Source: Planctomycetota bacterium (GTDB lineage Bacteria > Planctomycetota > UBA1135 > UBA2386). Taken from it: DNA of 64,000 bases. The notes below the pieces were generated by a model that was not told the origin of the DNA, made no database searches, and was given only the letters and a program-made list of their open reading frames with translations. Within the stretch, counting starts at the first letter, position 1. The number at the start of each line of letters is the position of its first letter. Position numbers and translations under genes: made by a program. Shown here one piece after another: positions 26,375 to 34,226 of this stretch. The stretch lies in assembly GCA_019636245.1 (NCBI GenBank), contig JAHBXX010000027.1, positions 1 through 64,000 of the forward strand, written 5' to 3'.

Positions 26375-28801
26375 TCACTGCCAGCCGCCGAGCACCAGCT
26401 GCCAGGCGTGCGTCGTCACCAGGCCGAACGGATTCGCCTGCGGCTCGAACACGGCGCCCTGCGCGATGACGGCCAGCCCGACCGCGTCGGCGCCTGCCGG
26501 CGCCTGCCAGGGCATCGTCGCGGCGCCGGTGGTGCCGCCGCCGGCGCTGACGGCGTGCAGCATCACGATCGGATCCGTGAACAACCAGCAGTTGGGGGCG
26601 CCGAGGCCCGCCAGCGGCACGGCGAGCTGCTGCAGCCCGAGCGCCGTGACCACGAGCCGGCCGGGCAGCACGTTGCCGACCGTGAAGTCGATCGCGCCGC
26701 CGACCTCGATCGTGCCGCCGACCGCGAAGGTCGGGAACCCGACCGGGCCGTAGCACGACTGGCCGAACGCGGTCAGCGTGCCGCTCTGGTGCTGGAACGG
26801 CGGGATGCTGAAGTTGGGGAACAGGTCGTGGTTGGGCCACAGGCTGATGGTGTTGGCGATGTTGCTGAGCTCCGCGCCGTGCACGTTGCCGAACAGGTTG
26901 CGGCGGTCGCCGTTGGTCAGGAACACGAACGACAGGCCGTCGGCGCGGCGGGCGATGAACGACGTCGCACCGGCGAGCCGGCCGTTGTGGTGGTACATCT
27001 CCACCTGGCCGCCGAGGCCGTCGGCGACCATGGCGCGGAACCAGCCGCGCATCAGCGAGTTGTAGCCCGGCTCGACGGTCCACATGGCGCCGGTCTGGTC
27101 GGGGTCGAGCAGCGGGTTGCTGGCGCCCAGGTCGAAGGCGGCGAGGATCTTCGCGAAGTCCGGCGCCGACATGACCCAGCCGCCGTGCGAATCCATGTTC
27201 TCCTTGTTCCAGGCGCCGTACTGGCCGGCCACCCACGGCCGGTCGTCGCTGAGAACGCTGCGCGACAGCATCGGCACGAACGGGTGGTAGAAGACCTCGC
27301 CGGGCCACAGGCCGGCCTTGGTCGAACGCGCCATGCGCGGCCGCCACAGGCCGAGCGGCTGCAGGATGTCGCGCTGCACGATCTGCTCGTAGCTCAGCCC
27401 CGGGTTGCGGCGCTCGAGCACCTGGCCGAGCACCGAGAAGCCGAAGTTGCTGTACTCCGAGTCGTTGCCGGGGGTGAAGTCGAGCGGCTGCGTCTGGAAC
27501 ATGTACTGCCGGATCTGGCCCTTGCCGATCGGCAGGGGTTGCTGCAGCGCGCTGCCGATCGTCGGATCGAGGCCGACCATCGGATCCGGGGAGACGTCGC
27601 GGTTCCAGCCGCCCTGGTGGGTCAGCAGTTCGTGCAGCGTGATGTCGTCCAGCCGCGAGTCGAAGGCCGTCGAGCCGGGGAAGTAGCCGAGCATGTCGTC
27701 GTCCGGCGCCATCGCCATCAACGGGTTCGCGAAGTGCTGGTGCATCGCGATGCTGGTGATCGGCTTGCTGCACGAGGCGACCTCGAACAGGCTGGTCGGC
27801 AGCGTCGTCGGGTAGCCCGGTCGGGCCCGCGTGTAGCCGCGGGCGTAGACAAGCCGGCCGTTGCGCACGATCGCCAGCGCGGCGGCGCGCGTCTCGTTCG
27901 CGCTCATCCAGTTCTGCGCCCAGGTGTCGAACGGGGCGAACTGGGGCACGACCGGTCCGGTCGCCGTGAACGTGGGCGGCAGCGGCAGGTCGCTCGACGC
28001 CCACACGGCGGCGAAGCGGCGGGCGGCGCCGCTGCCCGAGCCGTGCACCGTGATCGGGTAGCGGCCCTGCAGGATGTACTGGTCGCAGTAGTTCTGGTAC
28101 TGCGCCGAGGTCATGTTGGCGTGGGCCACCCAGTCGCCGACGTCGTTGCTGTGCCACAGCGACACGTAGCGGTGGGCGTCGTTGAACGCGACCATCGCCG
28201 GCCGTGCATGGCCGGCGACGAGCGCGTCGAAGTGCTCCTGGAAGCCGTCGTCGCCGGTGCTGACGACCTCGGTCTGGCCGGCGGCGACCGGACCGAAAGC
28301 GACGATGTAGCGCGGGTCGTTCGCGTCGCCGTAGACGTCCACGGTGGTGACGTCGAGGCCCTGGTCCTGCGCGGCGTTGCGCTGGTCCCAGAACTCCTGC
28401 TGGGTGAGGCCGTGGCTGGCCCAGCCGTCGGCGTGGGTGAGTTCGAAGGTGCCGGCGAAGCGCGGGTTGCCGGCGGTGCCCAGCGCGGTCAGCAGCTTCG
28501 GCCGGTAGCCCTGGGCCCACGAGGTCGCGGCGAAGGTCTGGTACTCGGCGGCCGTGTAGCCGTGGAAGCCGACCGTGACCGGGCCAGGTCGCACCACCCA
28601 GACGGCGGCGTACTGGGGATTGGCGGCGGTGCCGTAGATCGACAGGGCGATCGGGCGGTAACCCAGGCCCGACAGGAGGTTCCACTGGGCCTGATGGCCG
28701 TTGCCATCGACGTCGTGGTAGGCGCTGACCTGGGCTGCGGCGGCGGGAGCGAGGAGGGCCGCGGTGAGGGCGGCGATGGCGGTTCGGTGACGGAGTCGCA
28801 T
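26375..28801 (-). CDS. Secreted beta-lactamase-fold hydrolase with BTRD1-type repeats
   Basis: An 808-residue exported protein, signal peptide ending A-A-A-A-Q near residue 24. Residues 30-275 contain about five repeats of the kind G-Y-R-P-x-x-L-x-x-x-G plus an aromatic strand, matching bacterial tandem repeat domain 1 as found in polyglycine-hydrolase-like proteins. Residues 290-640 form a class C beta-lactamase-type serine hydrolase: nucleophile S343-C-S-K346, Y450-S-N452 and H-H-N-G-R-L-A-G as the third motif. All three are intact, so it should be catalytic, probably on peptides or esters. The last 150 residues carry the shared tail ending N-P-F-G-L-V-T-T-H-A-W-Q-L-V-L-G. Substrate is unknown. 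Confidence 0.88.
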   Translation of the reverse strand: MRLRHRTAIAALTAALLAPAAAAQVSAYHDVDGNGHQAQWNLLSGLGYRPIALSIYGTAANPQYAAVWVVRPGPVTVGFHGYTAAEYQTFAATSWAQGYRPKLLTALGTAGNPRFAGTFELTHADGWASHGLTQQEFWDQRNAAQDQGLDVTTVDVYGDANDPRYIVAFGPVAAGQTEVVSTGDDGFQEHFDALVAGHARPAMVAFNDAHRYVSLWHSNDVGDWVAHANMTSAQYQNYCDQYILQGRYPITVHGSGSGAARRFAAVWASSDLPLPPTFTATGPVVPQFAPFDTWAQNWMSANETRAAALAIVRNGRLVYARGYTRARPGYPTTLPTSLFEVASCSKPITSIAMHQHFANPLMAMAPDDDMLGYFPGSTAFDSRLDDITLHELLTHQGGWNRDVSPDPMVGLDPTIGSALQQPLPIGKGQIRQYMFQTQPLDFTPGNDSEYSNFGFSVLGQVLERRNPGLSYEQIVQRDILQPLGLWRPRMARSTKAGLWPGEVFYHPFVPMLSRSVLSDDRPWVAGQYGAWNKENMDSHGGWVMSAPDFAKILAAFDLGASNPLLDPDQTGAMWTVEPGYNSLMRGWFRAMVADGLGGQVEMYHHNGRLAGATSFIARRADGLSFVFLTNGDRRNLFGNVHGAELSNIANTISLWPNHDLFPNFSIPPFQHQSGTLTAFGQSCYGPVGFPTFAVGGTIEVGGAIDFTVGNVLPGRLVVTALGLQQLAVPLAGLGAPNCWLFTDPIVMLHAVSAGGGTTGAATMPWQAPAGADAVGLAVIAQGAVFEPQANPFGLVTTHAWQLVLGGWQ

Positions 28802-28931
28802 GGGATCCTTGGGGTTCGGTTCAACCGGTCCCAGCGGAGCCTGGTCCTGGATCCCAAGGTGCTTTCCGGACGATTTCGGGGCGGCTGGCGTGTGCGTCCG
28901 CCTCTGCCGGGGCCGGCGGCGCCCCGCCGTC

Positions 28932-30209
28932 TCACAGCAGCCGGTACTCGATCGCGTGCACGGCGCCGCCGCGCAGGTACTCGACCACCAGCTGCCGCGG
29001 GTGCTTCAGCGACCGCAGCTGCTCCCGCACGGTGCGCAGGAGGCTCGCCGCGTCGGTCACCGGCACGCCGTTCACGGTCGTGATCACGGCGCCGGCGGGG
29101 ATCGCCAGCGGCTTCAGTTCGTCGGGCACGACGGCGATGCGGAAGCCCCGGCAAGGCCGACCGTCCGGCCCCTTGCCGGCGAACGGGTCGCCGATCGCCG
29201 AACCCTCCAGCGCGCGCACGCCGGCCGCGGCGAGCGCGTCGCGCTCGGGGCTCGGCTGCAGCTGCACGATCGCGTCGTTGAGGTTGCGGATCGGCGGGAA
29301 CAGGAACTTCGCCGCCCGGTCCGCCCACTCCTGCAGCGCGCGCGGATCGCCCGCGGGCGCCGGCCCCAGGTCGCGCGGGCCGATCGCGGCGAACAGCCCG
29401 ATCGCCTGCGCGCGCACCGCCTCGTCGTCGGCCGCCAGCAGCTGGCGCAGGCGCGGCAGCGCCGGTTCGACCCAGAGCAGCGCCAGGTCGGGCCGCACCA
29501 GGAAGACCTCCTTCAGGAACCACAGGCCCTGCGCCTGGTCGATCGGCTCGTCGAGGTCGAGCAGCTGGAAGAACGGCACCAGCCGCAGCTCGTGCAGGTG
29601 GTCCTGGTCGAGCGGCGCGCGGGTGATGCCGCGGGCGCGCGCCGCCGGGCTGCCGGGCTCGGGCAGCGCCGCGCGCAGCGCCCGCCGCTGTTCCTCGCCG
29701 AGGTCGCCGAACCGGCGGCCGAGGTGCGCGCGCAGGAAGGCGACCGCACGCGGCAGCGCCGCCTGGCGCGTGCGACGCTCGGGTTCGCCCGGGATGTGCG
29801 CGATCAGGTTCAGTACGTGGTCGACGTCGTCGCAGTGGAAGGCGCCGTAGAACGCGGTCGCGCGTTCGCCGGCGTTGCGGTGCAGGCGCATGATCTGCGC
29901 CAGGTAGGCCGCGTCGACGCCGAGCTGGCCGACCTCGGCGCGCGCCTGCCGCCAGGCCGGGTCGTCGACGACCTCGCGGCCATCGGCATCGAAGTCCTTG
30001 GGCGCATCCGGCCGGTCGGCGATCGCCTGCATCGTGCGCAACAGCGCGAACAGGCGGTCGGGCGGCGCGTAGACGTCGGCCGGCTGGCGGAACGGGGTCA
30101 GCGCGTCGCGCTCCGGATAGGCGACGGCCTTCGGCTCCTGCGCGGTCGCGGCGCCGCCGAGCGAGGCCGCGAGCAACGCCGTGCGCAGCAGGGGGATCGG
30201 GGATCGCAT
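28932..30209 (-). CDS. Exported protein with C-terminal PDZ-like domain
   Basis: A 425-residue protein with a signal peptide ending G-A-A-T-A-Q near residue 23. The central part is helical. The last 90 residues look like a PDZ domain: G-F-R-I-A-V-V-P-D, then I-P-A-G-A-V-I-T-T-V-N-G-V-P-V, then a closing strand Q-L-V-V-E-Y-L-R-G-G. No protease triad is present, so it is more likely a binding or scaffold protein of the envelope. The ATG at 30209 is the only one giving a signal peptide. It may be transcribed with the DUF445 gene 47 bases upstream. Confidence 0.75.
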   Translation of the reverse strand: MRSPIPLLRTALLAASLGGAATAQEPKAVAYPERDALTPFRQPADVYAPPDRLFALLRTMQAIADRPDAPKDFDADGREVVDDPAWRQARAEVGQLGVDAAYLAQIMRLHRNAGERATAFYGAFHCDDVDHVLNLIAHIPGEPERRTRQAALPRAVAFLRAHLGRRFGDLGEEQRRALRAALPEPGSPAARARGITRAPLDQDHLHELRLVPFFQLLDLDEPIDQAQGLWFLKEVFLVRPDLALLWVEPALPRLRQLLAADDEAVRAQAIGLFAAIGPRDLGPAPAGDPRALQEWADRAAKFLFPPIRNLNDAIVQLQPSPERDALAAAGVRALEGSAIGDPFAGKGPDGRPCRGFRIAVVPDELKPLAIPAGAVITTVNGVPVTDAASLLRTVREQLRSLKHPRQLVVEYLRGGAVHAIEYRLL

Positions 30210-30256
30210 ACGGGAGCAGGATAGACCGCGCCGCGCGGCCGGGTAACCGGGTCCGG

Positions 30257-30871
30257 TCAGCCGCGCAGCCACAGGTAGCCGACCTGCAGCGCGCCGAGCA
30301 GCACGCCGAGCAGGCCGCCGAGCACGACGATGGCGCGCAGCTCGCGGCTGGCGACCTCGAGGATCAGGCGCTCCAGGCGTTCGACCGCGAACGCCGCCAC
30401 CTTCTGCTCGACCAGGCGCGGCACGTCGAGCCCGCGCTCCAGCCCGCGCTCGATCTCCTCGAGCACGGCCGCCTTGTGCTGCAGCACGCCGCGCACGATC
30501 GACTGCTTGATGTCGCCGACGCGCTCCTCGGTCAGGAAACCGCCGATCAGCGGCAGGCTGCGCAGTTCGCCGATCTTCGGGCCGAGCCCGCGGTCGAGCA
30601 CGGAGCCCAGCGCGGCGGCGAGGTCGATCTCGTCGAGGCTGCGCACGATGTCCTGGTGCTCGACGAGGTGGGCGCCGACCACGCGGCCGATCGCCTTGGC
30701 GAGGTCCTGCTGCCGCCGCGGCACCAGACCCTGCAGCCGGAAGCCGAGCACGCGCACCGGCCGGATCGGGCGGAAGATCATCTTCACGGCCAGCCAGTTG
30801 GTGCTCCAGCCGATGACGCCGCCGATCGCGGGGATCAGCAGCCAGGTCCAGAGGTCGGGGGCTTGCGGCAT
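30257..30871 (-). CDS. DUF445 family membrane protein
   Basis: A 204-residue protein. The N-terminus has a hydrophobic helix followed by G-W-S-T-N-W-L-A-V-K-M-I-F-R-P, the conserved start of DUF445 (YheB/YtcA-like) proteins. The middle is amphipathic helix and the C-terminus is a second membrane helix near residues 180-200. This is shorter than the usual 370-400 residues, so it is a compact member. Function of the family is unknown. It precedes the PDZ-like gene and diverges from the DUF1579 gene. Confidence 0.85.
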   Translation of the reverse strand: MPQAPDLWTWLLIPAIGGVIGWSTNWLAVKMIFRPIRPVRVLGFRLQGLVPRRQQDLAKAIGRVVGAHLVEHQDIVRSLDEIDLAAALGSVLDRGLGPKIGELRSLPLIGGFLTEERVGDIKQSIVRGVLQHKAAVLEEIERGLERGLDVPRLVEQKVAAFAVERLERLILEVASRELRAIVVLGGLLGVLLGALQVGYLWLRG

Positions 30872-30954
30872 GGGGGGCGCGGAGTATCGCTGTGGTGCGG
30901 CGGCCGCTCAACCGCACGCTCGCCTGGCCGGGGCGTCGGCGCTGTAATCCCGCC

Positions 30955-31998
30955 ATGAAGTCGCTCGCCTGCTCGTCCGCCCTGTCCACCTTCGTCCTCG
31001 CGGCGCTGCCGGCGCAGGAGGGGCCGCCCGGCCCCGCCGCCGAACTGGCGAAGTTCCAGTCGCTGGTCGGCCACTGGGCCGGCGGCGGCACGGCGCAGTT
31101 CGGTCCCGGCGCGCCGCCGGTGAAGTGGACCGCGCGCGGCTCCTACCAGTGGGTCATGGACGGCCACTTCGTGCAGGAGGACTTCGAGGTCGCGTTCGAC
31201 GGCCAGCCGGTGCCGATGGTGTTCCGGGCCTACCTGGGCTGGGACCGCGAGAACGGCCGCTACGTCAGCGCGACGATCGGCAACGGCGGCTCCGTGCGCC
31301 TGCACGAGGCGCACTGGCTCGAGGACGGCACGCTGCTGCAGCTGATGCACCAGCGCCAGGCCGGACTGCCCTACGCCGAGCGCACGCGCACCCGGGTCGA
31401 GGGCGGGACGATGTCGCTGGCGATCGACCTGCTGATGGTGGACGGACCCCTGCTGCAGACCGTGGCCGGCAAGCTCGGCCGCGCCGAGAAGGGCTACACC
31501 GCCGACTGGACCACGGCGGCCTTCCAGGGCGCCGAACCGGCGCCCGACCTGACCCGCCTCGTGCGCTCGGCCGGCGACTACGAGGTCGAGGGCGCGATGG
31601 TGATGGCGCCGGGCGGACCCGAGATCGTGATCCGCGGCACCGACTCGTTCCGGCCGGTGTTCGGCGGCACGGTGTTCTTCGGCGCCACGGTCGGCACCGC
31701 CGAGGGTTTGCCCGGCGAGTACCGCGGCGACGTGTTCTGGGGCTACGACGCCGACCGCCGCTGCCTGCACGGCGTCTACGTCAGCAACTTCGGCGAGGTG
31801 ATGGCGATGGACGGCTGGTGGGCTGCCGACGGCCAGCTGGTCAGCACGTTCGCCGGCATGCTGCAGGGCCAGCCGATGGCGCAGCGCATGCTGTTGTCCT
31901 TCGACGACAAGGGCCACGCCAAGGCAGCCGTCGCCGACACGATGCACGGCACCGGGGCGCCGTTCCGGTCGTTCCGCGCCGCCTACCGGCGCAAGTAG
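30955..31998 (+). CDS. Exported DUF1579-like protein
   Basis: A 347-residue protein with a short signal peptide ending L-P-A-Q near residue 21. The first half has L-V-G-H-W-x-G-x-G-T and later F-R-A-Y-L-G-W-D, with W-V-M-D-G-H-F-V, the pattern of DUF1579. A second, similar half begins near residue 190 (R-S-A-G-D-Y-E-V-E-G, then F-W-G-Y-D-A-D), so the gene may encode two lipocalin-like barrels. The family has no defined role. The stop is three bases before the next gene's GTG, which suggests co-transcription with the racemase-family enzyme. Confidence 0.8.
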   Translation: MKSLACSSALSTFVLAALPAQEGPPGPAAELAKFQSLVGHWAGGGTAQFGPGAPPVKWTARGSYQWVMDGHFVQEDFEVAFDGQPVPMVFRAYLGWDRENGRYVSATIGNGGSVRLHEAHWLEDGTLLQLMHQRQAGLPYAERTRTRVEGGTMSLAIDLLMVDGPLLQTVAGKLGRAEKGYTADWTTAAFQGAEPAPDLTRLVRSAGDYEVEGAMVMAPGGPEIVIRGTDSFRPVFGGTVFFGATVGTAEGLPGEYRGDVFWGYDADRRCLHGVYVSNFGEVMAMDGWWAADGQLVSTFAGMLQGQPMAQRMLLSFDDKGHAKAAVADTMHGTGAPFRSFRAAYRRK

Positions 31999-32001
31999 GC
32001 C

Positions 32002-33006
32002 GTGCTGCGCTTCAGCCACGTGCTGCAGGCCGTCGACTCGCACACCGCGGGCGAGCCGACGCGCATCGTCACCGGCGGCCTGCCGCCGGTCGCCGGCGCG
32101 ACGATGGCGGCGAAGCGCGCCGAGCTGCAGCGATCGTTCGACCACCTGCGGCGGGCGCTGGTGCTCGAGCCGCGGGGTCACGACGCGATCGTCGCCGCGT
32201 TCCTGCTGCCGCCGTGCGCGCCCGGGGCGCAGCTCGGCGTCGTGTTCGCCAACGACGCCGGCTACCTCGGCATGTGCGGCCACGGCGCCATCGGCGTGGC
32301 GACCGTGGCCGTGGCGATGGGGCTGGTGCCCGCCCAGGAACCGGTGACCGAGGTCGTGCTCGACACGCCCGTCGGCGCCGTGGTCTGCCGCGTCGCCGTC
32401 GACGGCGGCCGGCCGCGCGCGGTCGCCCTGACCAACGTGCCGTCGTTCCTGTTCCGGCAGCGGGTGGTCGTGCCCGTGCACGGCTTCGGCAAGGTGGCGG
32501 CCGACATCGCCTACGGCGGCAACTGGTTCGCGTTCGTCGAGGCCGACCAGCTCGGCCTCGCGGTGGCGAAGGGCCACCTGCCCGTGCTGCTGCAGGCCGC
32601 CACCGCGGTGCGCGAGGCGCTGGTGCGCGAAGGCGTGCGCGGGGTGCACCCCGAGCAGGGCGGCGAGGCGATCGTCGACCACGTCAAGCTGTTCGCGGCG
32701 CTGGACGGCGAAGCGCCCGGCGCCCGGGCGATGACGCTCTGCCCCGGCGCCGCCTACGACCGCTCGCCGTGCGGCACCGGCACCGCGGCCAAGCTCGCCG
32801 TGCTGCACGCCAAGGGCGAGCTGGCCGTCGGCGAGTGGTTCACGTCGGAGAGCGTGCTCGGCACGCGCTTCCGGGCCCGCATCGTGCGCGAGACGGACGT
32901 CGGGCCGTTGCCCGGCGTCGTGGCCGAGATCGAGGGCGCGGCCTACGTCACCGGGCTGCAGACCTTCGTGCTCGATCCCGACGATCCCCTGCGCTTCGGG
33001 CTCTGA
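32002..33006 (+). CDS. Proline racemase family enzyme (4-hydroxyproline epimerase type)
   Basis: A 334-residue cytoplasmic enzyme. The two catalytic cysteines are present: Cys92 in M-C-G-H-G-A-I-G and Cys257 in S-P-C-G-T-G-T-A-A-K-L. Having both points to racemase/epimerase chemistry and away from the trans-3-hydroxyproline dehydratases, which lack one of the cysteines. D-S-H-T-A-G-E-P-T-R at the N-terminus is typical of hydroxyproline 2-epimerases. Substrate choice cannot be fixed here and no proline catabolic genes are adjacent. The start is GTG at 32002. It is followed one base later by the SGNH-like gene. Confidence 0.88.
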   Translation: MLRFSHVLQAVDSHTAGEPTRIVTGGLPPVAGATMAAKRAELQRSFDHLRRALVLEPRGHDAIVAAFLLPPCAPGAQLGVVFANDAGYLGMCGHGAIGVATVAVAMGLVPAQEPVTEVVLDTPVGAVVCRVAVDGGRPRAVALTNVPSFLFRQRVVVPVHGFGKVAADIAYGGNWFAFVEADQLGLAVAKGHLPVLLQAATAVREALVREGVRGVHPEQGGEAIVDHVKLFAALDGEAPGARAMTLCPGAAYDRSPCGTGTAAKLAVLHAKGELAVGEWFTSESVLGTRFRARIVRETDVGPLPGVVAEIEGAAYVTGLQTFVLDPDDPLRFGL

Positions 33007-33007
33007 A

Positions 33008-34153
33008 ATGCTGTCGCTGCGCCGACTGGGACGGGGTCTCGTGCTGTCAGCCGGTGCGGTGACGGCGGCGGCGCTGCTGGCCGAGGCTGGCGCGCGCGTC
33101 TGGCTGCACGGGTTCGCCGACCAGCCGGCGTTCGAGCGCCATGCCTCGATCGCTCAGTTGCGCGCGCGCTACGGCGAGTTCTCGCGCTTCCAGGCGCATC
33201 GGCACCTCGGCTTCGCCCTCGTGCCCGGCTACCAGAAGGGCGACAACCGCCACAACCAGCTCGGCTTCCGCGGCGAGGAGATCACGGTCGCCAAGCCGCC
33301 CGGCGTGCGGCGCATCGTCTGCTGCGGCGGTTCGACGACCTACGGCGAGGGCACCAGCCACGACTACCGTCTGTCGGTGCCGTTCCTGGTGCAGCAGGGC
33401 CTGCGCACCGCAGGCCAGGCCTTCGAGGTCGTCAACGCGGGTTGCCCGGGTTGGACGACGCTGGAGACGCTGATCAACTTCGAGACGCGACTGCTCGAAC
33501 TGCAGCCGGATTTCGCCGTCGTCTACCACGGCATCAACGACGTGTTGCCGCGCCTGGTCTGGCCGCCCGAAGCCTATCGGGCCGACTGGAGCGGCTGGCT
33601 CGTGCGCGACGAGCACGTCGTCGAGGCGTCGCTGCTGGAGCGCAGCACGCTGGCGCGCATCCTGCTGGTGAACGGCGGCGTGATCGAGCCGCACGGCAGC
33701 CTGCTGCGCATCATCGGGGACGTGCCGCCGACCAGCCGGACCTTCGCCTTCCGGACCCAGCGCCTGCAGGGCACCTACCCGTCGGGGGTGTTCGGCGAGG
33801 TGCCGATCGAGCGAATGCTCGACGCCAATCCGCCGGTCTTCTTCGAGCGCAACCTGCGCAGCCTGCTGGCGATCGCCGCTGCCAACGGCGTGCGCGTCCT
33901 GCTGTGCACGTTCGCCTACAGCAAGGAGTTCCCGCACCGCGACTACATCGGCCACCCGGCGGTGCAGGCCGCGATCGACGGCACCAACGAGATCGTGCGG
34001 CGGCTCGGTCGCGAGACCGACACGCCCGTGCTCGACCTGGCGCCCGAACTGACGGCCAAGGAGCTGTTCACCGACGGCGTGCACTTCACTGCCCTCGGCA
34101 ACCGCCGCCGCGCCGCCCTGCTGCTGCAGGCCTTCGCCGAGCTGCTGCGCTGA
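33008..34153 (+). CDS. Membrane-anchored SGNH/GDSL-like hydrolase
   Basis: A 381-residue protein with an N-terminal hydrophobic segment (residues 9-30), probably a signal anchor. The hydrolase domain has the nucleophile block G-G-S-T-T-Y-G-E-G near residue 105, the asparagine block H-G-I-N-D-V near residue 175, and a C-terminal D-G-V-H-F-T block near residue 360, in the order expected for SGNH enzymes. Such enzymes cleave or transfer esters on sugars or lipids. It is one base downstream of the racemase-family gene and upstream of a strong hairpin. The substrate is not evident. Confidence 0.85.
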   Translation: MLSLRRLGRGLVLSAGAVTAAALLAEAGARVWLHGFADQPAFERHASIAQLRARYGEFSRFQAHRHLGFALVPGYQKGDNRHNQLGFRGEEITVAKPPGVRRIVCCGGSTTYGEGTSHDYRLSVPFLVQQGLRTAGQAFEVVNAGCPGWTTLETLINFETRLLELQPDFAVVYHGINDVLPRLVWPPEAYRADWSGWLVRDEHVVEASLLERSTLARILLVNGGVIEPHGSLLRIIGDVPPTSRTFAFRTQRLQGTYPSGVFGEVPIERMLDANPPVFFERNLRSLLAIAAANGVRVLLCTFAYSKEFPHRDYIGHPAVQAAIDGTNEIVRRLGRETDTPVLDLAPELTAKELFTDGVHFTALGNRRRAALLLQAFAELLR

Positions 34154-34177
34154 CGGCCGGCCGCCCGCCAACGCAAA

Positions 34178-34212
34178 GCGCCCGGCCCCGCCTCGCGGCG
34201 GGGACCGGGCGC
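34178..34212. terminator. Strong bidirectional hairpin between convergent genes
   Basis: A near-perfect inverted repeat (GCGCCCGG and CCGCC paired with GGCGG and CCGGGCGC, loop TCGC) lies between the SGNH gene and the oppositely oriented secreted-protein gene. No T run is visible, so it may act as a general terminator or transcript-end structure for both strands. Confidence 0.6.
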
Positions 34213-34226
34213 ATGGGACGCGAGGC

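Noticed and set aside
22386..26753. A 1455-codon plus-strand frame opposite the kinase.
   Set aside because: The longest open frame in the window, but antisense to the kinase and its neighbours, with typical shadow composition.
28801..28860. GGATCC-centred inverted sequence upstream of the hydrolase gene.
   Set aside because: Only a few bases beyond the palindromic hexamer match; not distinguishable from chance.
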